Shown: positions 31,206 to 41,228 of the stretch, one piece after another | How the letters are laid out: each line of letters starts with the position of its first letter | Numbering within the stretch: position 1 is the stretch's first letter | NCBI GenBank assembly: GCA_963575745.1 | Contig: CAUYUJ010020530.1 | Span: forward strand, 67,001-131,000 | Length of the DNA stretch: 64,000 nt | Source of the DNA: Prorocentrum cordatum | Taxonomy: Eukaryota; Sar; Dinophyceae; Prorocentrales; Prorocentraceae | Reading direction: 5' to 3' | Notes under the pieces: model-generated | Seen by the model: only the letters and a program-made list of their open reading frames with translations | Told to the model about the DNA's origin: nothing | Databases searched by the model: none | Made by a program: the position numbers and the translations under genes

Positions 31206-32039
31206 CGCCTGCCACTCCCCCTGGAGGGCGCGCTCGCCGGGGTGTTGGGATCCACGGGGCGCTGGAACTCCTCCGCTACGAGCTTTGCAACCTGCCCGGC
31301 GTCGGCGACCGGGGCGACCAGTGGATGGGAGATACAGGGCAAGCATTGCGAACACGTCCAGATTGACACGCGTAAAAACTAGTTCTGAAGCATTACGAAC
31401 TAATGCGCAATGGCAGCGATCACGGCTTATATGATAAAAAACTAGACGTGCTTACGTGCGTACATACGGGAAGAGCAAGAAGAAGAGCAGCACGCAGGGG
31501 AAGAGTAGGACGAAGAGGAGGATCGGCAGCAGCAGCAGCAGCAGAACAAGCATGATGAGCAAGGGGTAAAACAAGTGTACGGAGGCAATTAGAGGGAATG
31601 GGAGGTGATGCGGGGGGCGGGAGAGAGCAGAACTAGGTAAGATATGACGGGAAAAGGGAGGCAGGAGATGTCATGTGGGACAGTCGGGGAAGGTGGGGAA
31701 GAGGGGAAGAGAGGCCGGGGCAGAGGAGGAACCGGTAAGGGCACCGAGGAAGACCCAAACCGCACAAGCCCTGCAGGCCGAGCATGAGCTCTTCCAACCC
31801 AACCCCTTCATTTGGAAGTACGACATGAGATAACCAAAACACGAGTACCGCATGCGCGGTCAGAGTGCTGCCACACAGCAACGAGCCCCACGGCTGACAT
31901 GGACCTCTCTGGCTGCCGGGCCAGCCGCGGCAGGCCTCGCGGGCACGACGCCGGCACAGACCCCCCCTGCTCCCTTCGGGTAAAGGTAAGCCCCTCCCCT
32001 ATTGACCACTCTTGGGGGTCCAGACCAGGGTTCGCGAAG
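31206..32039. other. Gene-free sequence
   Basis: About 830 bp with no recognisable gene. Small features are (CAG)n at about 31529-31546 and AGAAGAGCAG-type purine words at 31470-31530. Confidence 0.5.
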
Positions 32040-32275
32040 CGTTGAAGCGTTCAAGATAGCCCAGGAGGTGTGCAGGATGGCCCCAGGACAACCCAAGATG
32101 GCCTCCGAGGCGGCGCAAAATGGCCCAATCTGGTGGTCCCACGATGCCTGCGGGAAGACCGAAGGCGGCCCCAAGATAGCTCGAGGTGGCCACGGAGCTC
32201 CTCCTCCTCCTCCTCCTCCTCCTGTTCCACTTCCACCTCCTCCTTCTCCTCCTCCTCCTCCTCCTCCTCCTGAGG
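32040..32275. repeat. CCCAAGATGGCC-type repeat followed by (CTC)n
   Basis: 32040-32195 contains degenerate words such as CCCAAGATGGCC, GATAGCCC and GATGGCCCC, as in the nested foldback element. A CTC tract follows at 32200-32272. Confidence 0.6.
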
Positions 32276-32996
32276 CTGCCCCCGAGAGGTCAAACTCACA
32301 GAGGATAAAAGAAGAATTATGCTCAGTGGGTCTTGCCCTCTCGCCCACCCCGCTCGGCTCGGAGACCTCAGATGGGCCCCAAGATGGCCCAAGAGCAGGA
32401 GGGCCCCGCCAGGCAGGAGAGCCCAGAATCGAACCAATGAGTCAGATCGGCGATCGAAATACATCGGGTCGTTGAAAATCGGCAGCCGAGTCGGAGAAGC
32501 CGAATCGGCGGAAATCGGCAGAGCGGCAAAGCCTCCGTGAAAAACCGAAACCCAAGTCGGAGTCCGAAATCGAATCAACTCGGATTCGAAATCGGTCGAA
32601 ATCGAATCGAATCGAATCGGAGGGCTCCGAGCGGTGAACCGCAAATTCTGACCACCCTCTCTGTTTGACCGATACCCTCCGGGACGGCCCGAATGGATCC
32701 CCAAAGGGACCCAGGAGAGCTCTTAGAGGGTCGCATGCCATCTGTTTCTTTCGCCGCAAGTCTTCAATATGCTGCAAGGCCATCATGTGTGGCAACGCTG
32801 CAATGCAACTGTTCAAGGCTCGGTTGGCCTCGTACCTGGGCTCTGGCCCGTTTGGCCCCGCGTGATCCTTGGAAGCGTTGATGTTGAGACTGTACTTCCG
32901 AGTGGCTCGACGTGGTGCTTCAGTAAAAAACAACGCCTGTGCAAGCAGTGGTGCTATGGACCAGCCCACACCCTCCATCAATGCTCAGCAGCGAAA
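32276..32996. other. Gene-free sequence with AAATCG-type minisatellite
   Basis: 32447-32625 is built of GAAATCG, GAATCG and GAGTCGG words, a short degenerate minisatellite. A minus-strand frame of 179 codons spans it but is Ser/Arg/Asp-rich because of the repeat and is not called. Confidence 0.55.
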
Positions 32997-33905
32997 TCAG
33001 AAGACGACGCAGATCCACTGGCCCTGGATGGCTTGTGCCCAGGGATTGCTGAAGTCTGTATTGAACAGAACGAGGGTGTCCTCCCCGTTCGGCTGGGGGA
33101 CCCCAATATCATCGAAGTTATCTACGTAACTGGCCAGATCGAGAAGGCAGCCACCAGCCACGATGTCCGAGCTCAGAACAGGGACCGAAGATGCATCCTG
33201 ATCCTCAGAGAACGCATCAACCTCGGCCCTGATGCCCTGCAGGTTCCCTACCAGCACCAGCTGCTCGATTGCCTCCCTTGCACTGCTGTGGTGGCATGAT
33301 ATCCTCAAGACCTGGCCCGTTGGCCACGCACCCGAAGCCAGGGTCGCGGAGCAACGCGTATGACCTGGGGCGCTTGCACACGTACTGCGTCTCTGGCAGG
33401 CCTACCGTTTGACTCGCCAGCTGCGGCACCTGAAACCCACTTCCGTCAAACACGCGCTGGCCATTCCGTGTGTCACGGATGCAGCCGCTAGCCGTCTGGC
33501 TCGAGGCGACAAACTCCTCCTCCGTGGTATCACTCAACACTTCGATCTCGGAAAATGCCTGTCGGCAATCGTCGAGTGTGGTGATGTCTGCATAGCACAC
33601 TTCGATCTCGGAAAATGCCTGTCGGCAATCGTCGAGTGTGGTGATGTCTGCATAGCCGGAAGTCTGGCAAGAAACTGCTGCGTTTGGAAGAAGCACGTAC
33701 TCGCTGCGTTTGCAAATGTATTGCGTCTCGGGCAAACCGATGTCTGGCAGCTCTGGCGTCTGGCAGATGCAGTCGCTCGCTGCTTGACTCGAGGCGACGA
33801 ACTCCTTCTCCGTGGTGCCGAGTAGCTCGTCGATCTCCGAGAACGCCCGACGGAACTCGTCGCACGTGGTGATATCCTGCAAGCCCGCATCAGAGCAGGT
33901 CTGCC
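32997..33905 (-). CDS. Cys-containing repeat protein, fragment with frame change
   Basis: On the minus strand at least three related modules of about 80 residues can be read. Each has GLQDITTCDEFRRAFSEI, ADITTLDDCRQAFSEIEV or GLEDIMPPQQCK, followed by TTEEEFVASSQTASGCI and GLPETQYVCKR. Cys positions are conserved between modules. The third module changes frame near 33275 (a run AAGGGAGG) and continues as EAIEQLVLVGNLQGIRAEV to a stop near 32997. Repeats of this kind occur in dinoflagellate proteins of unknown, possibly extracellular, role. The 5' side runs into CCCAAGAGGG repeats, so the start is unknown and exons may be missing. Confidence 0.55.
33537..33656. repeat. Exact 60-bp tandem duplication
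   Basis: 33537-33596 and 33597-33656 are identical (start ACTTCGATCTCGG or CACTTCGATC). It adds 20 residues in frame (CYADITTLDDCRQAFSEIEV on the minus strand) to the repeat protein. Perfect identity implies a very recent event or an assembly artefact. Confidence 0.95.
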
Positions 33906-34229
33906 TTGCCCCTCCAGGCAGGACGGCCCGAAAGGATCCCAAAAGGGACCCAGGGGAGCTCCAAGAGGGTATCAAAGGCCTCCAAAACGGCCCCAAGTTG
34001 CCATCCCTCGGACGTCCATTCCCCGTGCATGATTCGGTGTCGTGCGCTTTGTTTCCCCAAGCTGATCCTAGATGTCCCCAGATGGTCCGGAGTTTCTGGC
34101 GCTGGCCTCGCCGAAGAAACAATGCACATGTCCGAGCTATGCCAGGCCAAAGAGCACCCCAACATGGCCCCAATAACACATCCGAGATGACTCGCATGGG
34201 TCCCCGAGGCGGCCGTTGACGGGGGCTCC
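33906..34229. repeat. CCCAAAAGGGACC/GGCCCCAAG-type repeat
   Basis: Degenerate words of the CCCAAGA family (GGATCCCAAAAGGGACCC, CCAAGAGGG, ACGGCCCCAAG). It lies upstream of the repeat-protein gene. The long minus-strand frame through it is not regarded as coding. Confidence 0.5.
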
Positions 34230-34398
34230 TACACCCTGCGAAATGCTTAAGAAATCATGGGTTAAGAAATTCATAGTCTCAGAACTTGAATAAAAACCCG
34301 GAAGTTCTATTAAAATCTTGAGATTTACATTGGAACATTAAGAATAATCGAGACTCTGGCCGAAAACTTAAGTTTTCTTAAGCATCGCCTAAGGTGTA
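34230..34398. mobile_element. AT-rich foldback element, 169 bp
   Basis: Starts TACACC...ATGCTTAAGAAA and ends TTTCTTAAGCAT...GGTGTA. The ends pair for about 23 bp with a few mismatches. The inside is AT-rich (CTTAAGAAAT, AATAAAAACC), in contrast to the GC-rich surroundings. It is probably a non-autonomous DNA element. No clear target duplication was found. Confidence 0.65.
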
Positions 34399-34654
34399 AG
34401 GCTCATCCTGGTTTCGACTTGAATGGCATCCCTCATCTTTGTTTCAAGGGTTCCTCAACTACCGTCCTCACGACAGCTCGCCTCGCAATCGTGTCGGGAT
34501 AGGCTGGTAGGCATACGGAAAGCGCCAAGGCTTGCCGATGCGTGAGTAGAGACGCGAGGCTCGTTCTGCTGCACGCTCCCAGCACAGGCCAGGCAGAGCC
34601 TCGTGCTTCTCGCGGTTCAGCTCCTCGCGGCCAGGGGGCACACTCTCCTGCTGC

Positions 34655-34841
34655 TCCTCCTCCTCCTCCTCCTCCTCCTCCTCCTCCTCCTCCTCCTCTT
34701 CCTCTCCTCCTCCTCCTCCTCCTCCTCTCCACCGCCTCCTCCTCCTCATCCTCCTCCTCTCATGGTCCTCCTCCTCCTCCTCTCTCCTCCTCCTCCTCCT
34801 CCTCCTCCTCCTCCTCCTCCTCCTCCTCATCTCACTCATCA
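34655..34841. repeat. (CTC)n tract
   Basis: CTC with TTCCTCT, CACCGC and ATGGTC interruptions. It passes directly into the ATC array. Confidence 0.9.
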
Positions 34842-35116
<275 letters not shown>

Positions 35117-35304
35117 GTGGCGCGATCAGGGCAGATGTCTGGTCTCATGAGGCTGGCTCTAGCCGTCGCGTCCATTCTTGGGTCAGATTCCCAATATTCC
35201 AAGCTTTCAGTGAGGCCTTTTGGGCCACAGTTCTTTCCATATTACATCACCGACACCCGGCCCCAGTCGCCCGATTGGGAGTCCAGCCGCGGCGGGCTCG
35301 ACCA

Positions 35305-36510
35305 ATGGCAGGACGTGGAGGTGGTGCTCGTGGTGCCGCGCGCGGTGGCGGCGGCAGAGCCAGTAGCAGCCGTGGACAGCGGGGCGGCCAAGCTCCAGGC
35401 GCGGGCGGCAGCGGTGCAGCGCCCAGGGTCTGGGATTGCCCTCAGTGCGGAGCCAAGAAGAATTGGGGCTCTCGGCACGTCTGCAGGAGTTGCGGCTACG
35501 ACTGGTGGGAAAGCGGTTCTGGTACGAGTTCTTGGTGGAGTGGCATGTCACAACTGGACGCCAGAGAACGCCACGAGCTCAACCAGTTGCGGAGGAAGGT
35601 CAAAAAGTTGGAGGCCAGCAGCCAAGCAGGACCAGGAGTCGATGGCGGTGGCGCTGGGGCGGCAGGCGTCGGGTCGCAGCCGGACGACAAGTCTGAACGT
35701 GTCCGCCGATTGGGCAAGCTACGAAGTGAGATCAAGAAGATCGAGGGCGTGGACGGCGCGGAGGCCATTCTCGAATCCAAACGGCATGAGGCGCAGCAGT
35801 TGGAGAACGAGTTGGCAGCAACCAAGCCCACATCAGTCCAGCTCAGCGAGTTGGAGCGCAAGCAGAAGAACCAGGAGGCCACCACGGCGGCCTTGGCGAG
35901 CAGGATCTCGGCGGCGGACAAGCAGCTTGCTGAACTACAGGCCCACAAGCTCGAGCTGGAGGGCAAACACGCGCAGAGTCAGGCCGGCGAGAAGGAGCTC
36001 CAGGCGCTCATCGACAACCTCCTGGCGCAACAGCTCCGCGAGCGTGAAGCACAGCAGCGGGAGGAAGGGCCGCGAGGGACGGTTGCCCCAGCGTCCCCAG
36101 GCGCCCAACTCAGCGAGGGGGAGCGAGCCACCGCTTTCCTCGCCGCTCTTAACCAGTGCTCAGGCATGCTCGCCCCTGGCTTCGCTGAGCAATGGGACGG
36201 CCAAGTCGCAGAGTTGCGGCGTCTGGCACAGCGCGTTGCCACAGCAGGTGCCGCGGCGGAGCGCGACGGGAGCGGCGACGAGCAGGAGATCGACGAGAAG
36301 GACGTCGACGTCATCCTGGACTCCCTGGAGGAAGAGGCCACCGAGGAGGGGGCAGCAGAGGCCGCGGCGGGCGAGGTGGGCAACGGCGAGGCAGCAGGCG
36401 ACGCCGCAGCCAAGGCCGCCGCAGCCGCCGCCATGCGCAAGCTTCGTGCCCAGAAGCTCCTCCAAGGCCTCCGCTCCGCGGGGATACGCAGAAGGGGGAA
36501 GCGGGGGTAG
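35305..36510 (+). CDS. LINE-A ORF1, zinc-finger coiled-coil protein
   Basis: 401 codons from the ATG at 35305, the first ATG giving a sensible protein after the leader. Residues 1-40 are Gly/Arg/Ala-rich. A RanBP2-type zinc finger spans about 43-63 (WDCPQCGAKKNW then CRSCGYDWW). A long coiled coil covers about 78-270 (HELNQLRRKVKKLEASS, ISAADKQLAELQAHKLELEG). The C-terminus is acidic and then basic (RKLRAQKLLQGL, RRRGKRG). The role is probably binding and packaging element RNA. ORF2 begins in the +1 frame at its stop codon (GGG TAG C), which suggests stop-associated +1 frameshifting or reinitiation. Confidence 0.85.
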   Translation: MAGRGGGARGAARGGGGRASSSRGQRGGQAPGAGGSGAAPRVWDCPQCGAKKNWGSRHVCRSCGYDWWESGSGTSSWWSGMSQLDARERHELNQLRRKVKKLEASSQAGPGVDGGGAGAAGVGSQPDDKSERVRRLGKLRSEIKKIEGVDGAEAILESKRHEAQQLENELAATKPTSVQLSELERKQKNQEATTAALASRISAADKQLAELQAHKLELEGKHAQSQAGEKELQALIDNLLAQQLREREAQQREEGPRGTVAPASPGAQLSEGERATAFLAALNQCSGMLAPGFAEQWDGQVAELRRLAQRVATAGAAAERDGSGDEQEIDEKDVDVILDSLEEEATEEGAAEAAAGEVGNGEAAGDAAAKAAAAAAMRKLRAQKLLQGLRSAGIRRRGKRG

Positions 36511-39500
36511 CCGCCCCCACTTCACCATCGTGAGCCTCAACGGCAGCGGATGGGGCCCCTTCACCACCATCCTCGGCGAGCAGCAGGACCCACAACAGCA
36601 GGCGGTGGCGGAGGCTCACCTCGGCGACGCACTGTGCATCCAGGAGCACCACCTCAACGGCTACCGCGCCGCGGAGCAGGAGCAGTGGTGTCGGCAGGTT
36701 GGCTGGAGCGCCGTGCTGACCCCAGGGGTGAGCTCGGTCGGCGCAGGCCTCCAGCGCGCCGTCAGCAGCGGCACTGGCGTGGCCGCGCGCACCTCGCGTG
36801 GCATGTGCGGGCCAGGCGATGGCGGCAGCAAGGATAGCTGCCACGCGGCCGAGGGCCGCGCGACCATCGTGCACATCAATGGCGTCGTGCCTGGAGGCTT
36901 CCTGCTGGGCTCGGTCTACCTGGACAACGACGACGTGGGCGAGCACAGCCAGAGCGTCTTGCAGCAGGTTGGAGCCACGCTGAAGTGCACTGGCAAGCCC
37001 TGGGTCCTGGCGGGGGACTGGAACATCGAGCCTGACAGGTTCCACTTCCGCGCGGGGCACTGGCTGCGCAAGCTGGGCGGGCACGTCGTCGACACGGGCA
37101 AGGGCACCTGCCAGCACTCCCCCGTCAAGGAGCCATCTGAGCTCGATTGGTTCATCGTCAGCGTAGATATGCTGGACCTCGTCAGCGGGTGCGAGCGCCT
37201 CAACATGACGGAGCAGGGCTACGCCAACCCGTGCAGGCCCCACATCGGGGTCAAGCTCTCCTTGGCTTGTCAGGGCGACATTGGCCAGTCATTCCGCGTC
37301 AAAGGCCCCACAGCCTTTCCCAAGGACAGGCCTTATGGGCCTATGCCAGCCAAGGAGTGGAACCACGACGAGTTGCGGGACGCTATCGGCGTGGGGGAGG
37401 ACACGCAGGCCATGACGGAGGTATACCGCGCCCTGTGCGAGGGAGTGGAGAACGAGCTCGTCTGGATCTACCAGATCCCGCCTGACGACGCCAGTTTGCA
37501 CCGTGGCCGTGGGGGCCCGCCGAGCTTCAGCTTCGGCACGCAGGCCAGGGCGCGCCCCATCAAGGGGCCCAAGGCCAGCTACAAGGGCAAGAAGCTCATG
37601 CATCTGAGCGACTATTTCACGCAGCTCCATCAGCTCGTCGGCGGAGGCTCGGATGCCGTTTCTTCGGCAGGGCTCATCCAGTGCCAGCTGGACAACGACG
37701 AGCGGGCGGCGGAGCGTATGGAGGCCAGGGCAATCAAGCGCTACAAGCGGGTGCTCGGGCGCCGTGCCCGCGGGTGGGTCTCCAACCCCAGCAACCCCGA
37801 CCACTACGCGGACGAGAACGAGTGGTTGGAAAATTGCGTGCCCTACATCTTTCGCATGCTGGGGCTGCCGACGCACATTGCGACGGGCCTGGCCCAGAAC
37901 TTTGGGCGTCGCCTGCAGACGGCCAGGGAAGTATGCGAGTCTGCCTGGCGTCGCGGCGGCACAGGCAGGCATGAGCTGGCGCGCATTCTTCAGCAGCTAG
38001 GCCTTCTCGACTCCGACTGCCGGGAGGAGGAGCTGCGCAGGACGGTGGACAGCTACCACGAGTCCAGGCGTTGGCTGGAGGAGCGGGGTGACTACAGCAG
38101 GCCCCTCCCAGGCGCGCCCATCGTCCACGGCTATCCCGAGACGGAGAATGGCATACGCGACGTCGCTCCCCTACCACCAGTGCTTCGCAGGCTTGCCACC
38201 TGCCCAATGGACGCGGGGGGGTGGAGTGCCATCGAGGTGGGTGGGGCAGGCGCCAGGCGCACACTGGCGCGACTGGCCAACGGCTGGCTGCCGCGCCTGC
38301 ACGCCCCCGACGCGCAGCAGGACAAGGTGGAGTGGATGGACCTCTGCACGCACTACGCCTACGAGCGCCTCAGCCAGTACGAGGGTGGCAATGGCGACGA
38401 GGGTGAGCAGGTCGGCGTCACAGAGGGCCAGTCTGACGGGGCGGGGATGGGAGCCGCATCTGCGGACGGGGACAGCGCGAGCCCACCCCAGCCCCAAGTG
38501 AACTCCTTCGCGAGCCTCGCAGCGGCAGCGGCAGCCAGCAGTGCGAGGGCCACTGGAGAGGGCGCCAGCGATGCGTCGGCGTCGGGGGCGGGAAGGGGAG
38601 CCGCATCAGCGGAGGGTATCAGCGTGATCCCACCCCCGCCCCCTCGCGCCAGCTCGGCTCGGCCGTTTGGCGAGCGAGCGGCAGCCCGCTGGGCTCGGGC
38701 AGTCGACATGTGCGAGGACAGCTGGCAGGCCTCCGAGGGCGCGCGCAACAAGCACGCGCGCAAGGTCCGCGAGTTGGAGGCCAGCGACCCCGACGCCTGG
38801 GCCATCGCTGACGACGAGCACTACTGCTACCTGCAGGGCGCAAAGCAGTTCATGCGGTACCACGGCGGCAGGCGCGAGGGCAGCGACTGCAGCTCCGACG
38901 GCGACGTCAGCAGCAGCGGCGACGGAGCAGCGCAAGCGAGCAGCAGGGCGCCCAAGCCCCCGTCCACGGTGGGCCTTCCCCTCGGCGCCCAGCGGGCAGC
39001 ACGCGTGGCCCTGGCCGCCGAGTGCCCCAGCCTGCCCCCCTTGGCCGACTGGGCCGCTGAGGCCAGGGCCGAGGCGGAGGCCGATGGAGCAGCCTTCGCC
39101 GTCATTCGAGGCCAGGGCTGCAAGGAGAGGATCCGTCACTCCATGGCTGAAGGCGCAGGCGGGCTCCACGCCTATCGGCGCGGGCCCAGGGCATGGGCCC
39201 CTGACGACGAGTACAATGGGGCCCCAGCCCATGCCCCAGACCGAGTGAAGGTGGTGGCGAAGCAATGGTCAACAGAGGTCTGGCGGGTCAGGCGAGACCG
39301 TGACAGGTTTCGGCCGCAGCTCCCGCGCTCTGGCGGCGAGGCCCTCCCCAGGCCCTCAGCCGATGAGCTGCGCATGGCCGCCAGGACCTTCAGGCACGGC
39401 ACTGGCGTCGGCAGCGACCGCCTCAACCCACGGAAGGCCGCGGACCTCAGCGACGAGCTTCTGGAGGCAGTCGTTGACTTCGGGATGAAGTGTGAGGAGA

Positions 39501-41228
39501 TCGGCGGCTGGCCCGACGTCATCACGGACCCGCTTGTGGTCATGCTTCCGAAGCCCCAGGGCGGGTTTCGGCCCATTGGGCTGCTGGGCTGGCTCCCTCG
39601 CCTTTGGAGCCGAGTCCGTCAGCCCGTGGCGCGGCGCTGGGACTCGCAGATTGACCCTGGCGTCGCAGGCGCCTTCTGGGGGGGGCGCGGCCGCGCGGCC
39701 GAAGAGGCCGTCTGGCGGCAAGCCCTGCGCGCAGAAGCCGCACACGCACGTGGAGAAGGAGCAGCAGCGGCGCTCATCGACCTATGGAAGGCCTACGAGC
39801 TCGTGGACCTGGCCATCATCCAGGGCCGTGGCGCCCTGGCTGGTTACCCTCGGGGCCTGCTGGGCATGGCCCTCACCCTGTACGCGGGGGAGCGCCGCTT
39901 CATGCTTGATGGTAGCGTGTCCGAGCCCTACCTGCTGGATGCGGGACTCATCGCGGGGCGCTCGCATGCGGGCCGGCTCCTCAAGTGCGGCCTGCTGGTG
40001 CTCGCGGACGAGCATGCGCGGCTGTGGCGGGCGCTCGGGCCCAGAGTCACCCTCGCCATCATGTTCGACGACTGCTGCGTCGGCTGCCACGGACCGATGG
40101 CACAGGTCGCAGCCTACGTGGCCCAGGCGACGAAGGCGGTCATCTCACAGCTGGAGGCCCTAGGCTGCAAGGTCTCAGCAGCAAAGAGCGAACTGCTGGC
40201 CAGCTCGCCAGAGCTGGCATCGCTGGTCGCCAAACTAATGGGAGGCATCGCCTTCCCCATCGCCGACTCGGTCAAGAACCTGGGGGTCGACTACTGCCTC
40301 GACGGCCAGGCGTTCGTGGTCCTCGAGAAGCGGCATACGAAGGCGGCATCCCAGTTGCAGAGGTTGCACGCCATCCGCTCGCAGGAGACCCCAGCAGCAG
40401 CTCGAGTGGCGAACACTGGTCTGCGGCCTGCTACTCGCTATGGGCTGAGTGCGGTGGGTTGGCCGACGTCGCAGCTCAACAAGTGGAGGAGCCAGGTAAA
40501 CGCCGTTCACCATGGGCGCGGCCAAGGCAAGAGCCTCAGCCTCAGTTTCCTCCTCAGCAAGCGCCTGCACTGCGACCCGCTGCACGACCACGTGGCGCTG
40601 CCCATTGTCGCATGGGCCAAAGCGGTGCAGTTCAACTCGGACAGTAGGGACCTGAGGGCCCTGGGCAGCGCTTTCGCAGGGGCTAGGACGTTGCTGGCCA
40701 GAGGCGGGCCTGAGGCGTTGGCTGGACGCGGGCCAGCTGCTGCGTGCGTGTTAGCCTGCCACCGCCTGGGCTGGACCGCCACACTGCCAGGGTTGCTCAC
40801 CAACGACAAGCAGCAGCCGCTGGACCTACGGACCCTGGGGGCCTCCACGCTCGCCAAGCACATCGCCGATGGCCACGAGAGGGCGCTGTGGCGAGCAGCG
40901 AGCAAGCACCCAGGGCTGGAGCATCTGCGCGATGGAGGCGCCCTGTCCAGTATCAGGCGCACACTGGCACGCAAGCGCATGAGCAAGCAGAAGGCCAAGC
41001 AGATGAGTTCTGCCAAGAACGCGCTGGTCGGGTGTCTCTGGCCCGTGGCGCGGCGGTTCTTTGAGGAGCGCCCATTGGCCTCCTCTCCTCGGTGCCCCAG
41101 GGGATGCCCTGCGCACGGCACAGTGCGGCACCTGGCGCGGCAGTGCCCAGCCACCGAGGCTAGCCGCGCCGAGTGGATCTCCAACGAGGAGGCGGACAAG
41201 CGGTGCCCCCATGGCGACATCCCCTTTT
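36509..41228 (+). CDS. LINE-A ORF2, endonuclease-reverse transcriptase
   Basis: About 1570 codons in frame +1 to ORF1, with no ATG near the start. Endonuclease motifs are SLNGSGWG, CIQEHHLNG (Glu), VLAGDWNIEP near 37010, SELDWFIVS near 37140 and PHIGVKL. A long Ala/Ser-rich linker covers about 38400-39000. RT motifs are HGTGVGSDRLNP, FRPIGLLGWLPR, ALIDLWKAYELVD (motif A, Asp at 39779), AGLIAGRSHAGRL (motif B region), LAIMFDDCCVG (motif C near 40061) and VKNLGVDYCLDG. A Cys/His motif follows (CPRGCPAHGTVRHLARQC near 41090). The protein nicks DNA and primes cDNA synthesis on the target. Motif A has YE where many LINEs have FD. Motif C reads MFDD rather than YADD. The frame changes near 41221. 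Confidence 0.9.

Noticed and set aside
35117-36508. First ~460 codons of the long open frame containing LINE-A ORF2
   Set aside because: This part is the +1 shadow of ORF1 and has no domain. Endonuclease similarity starts only at about 36515.
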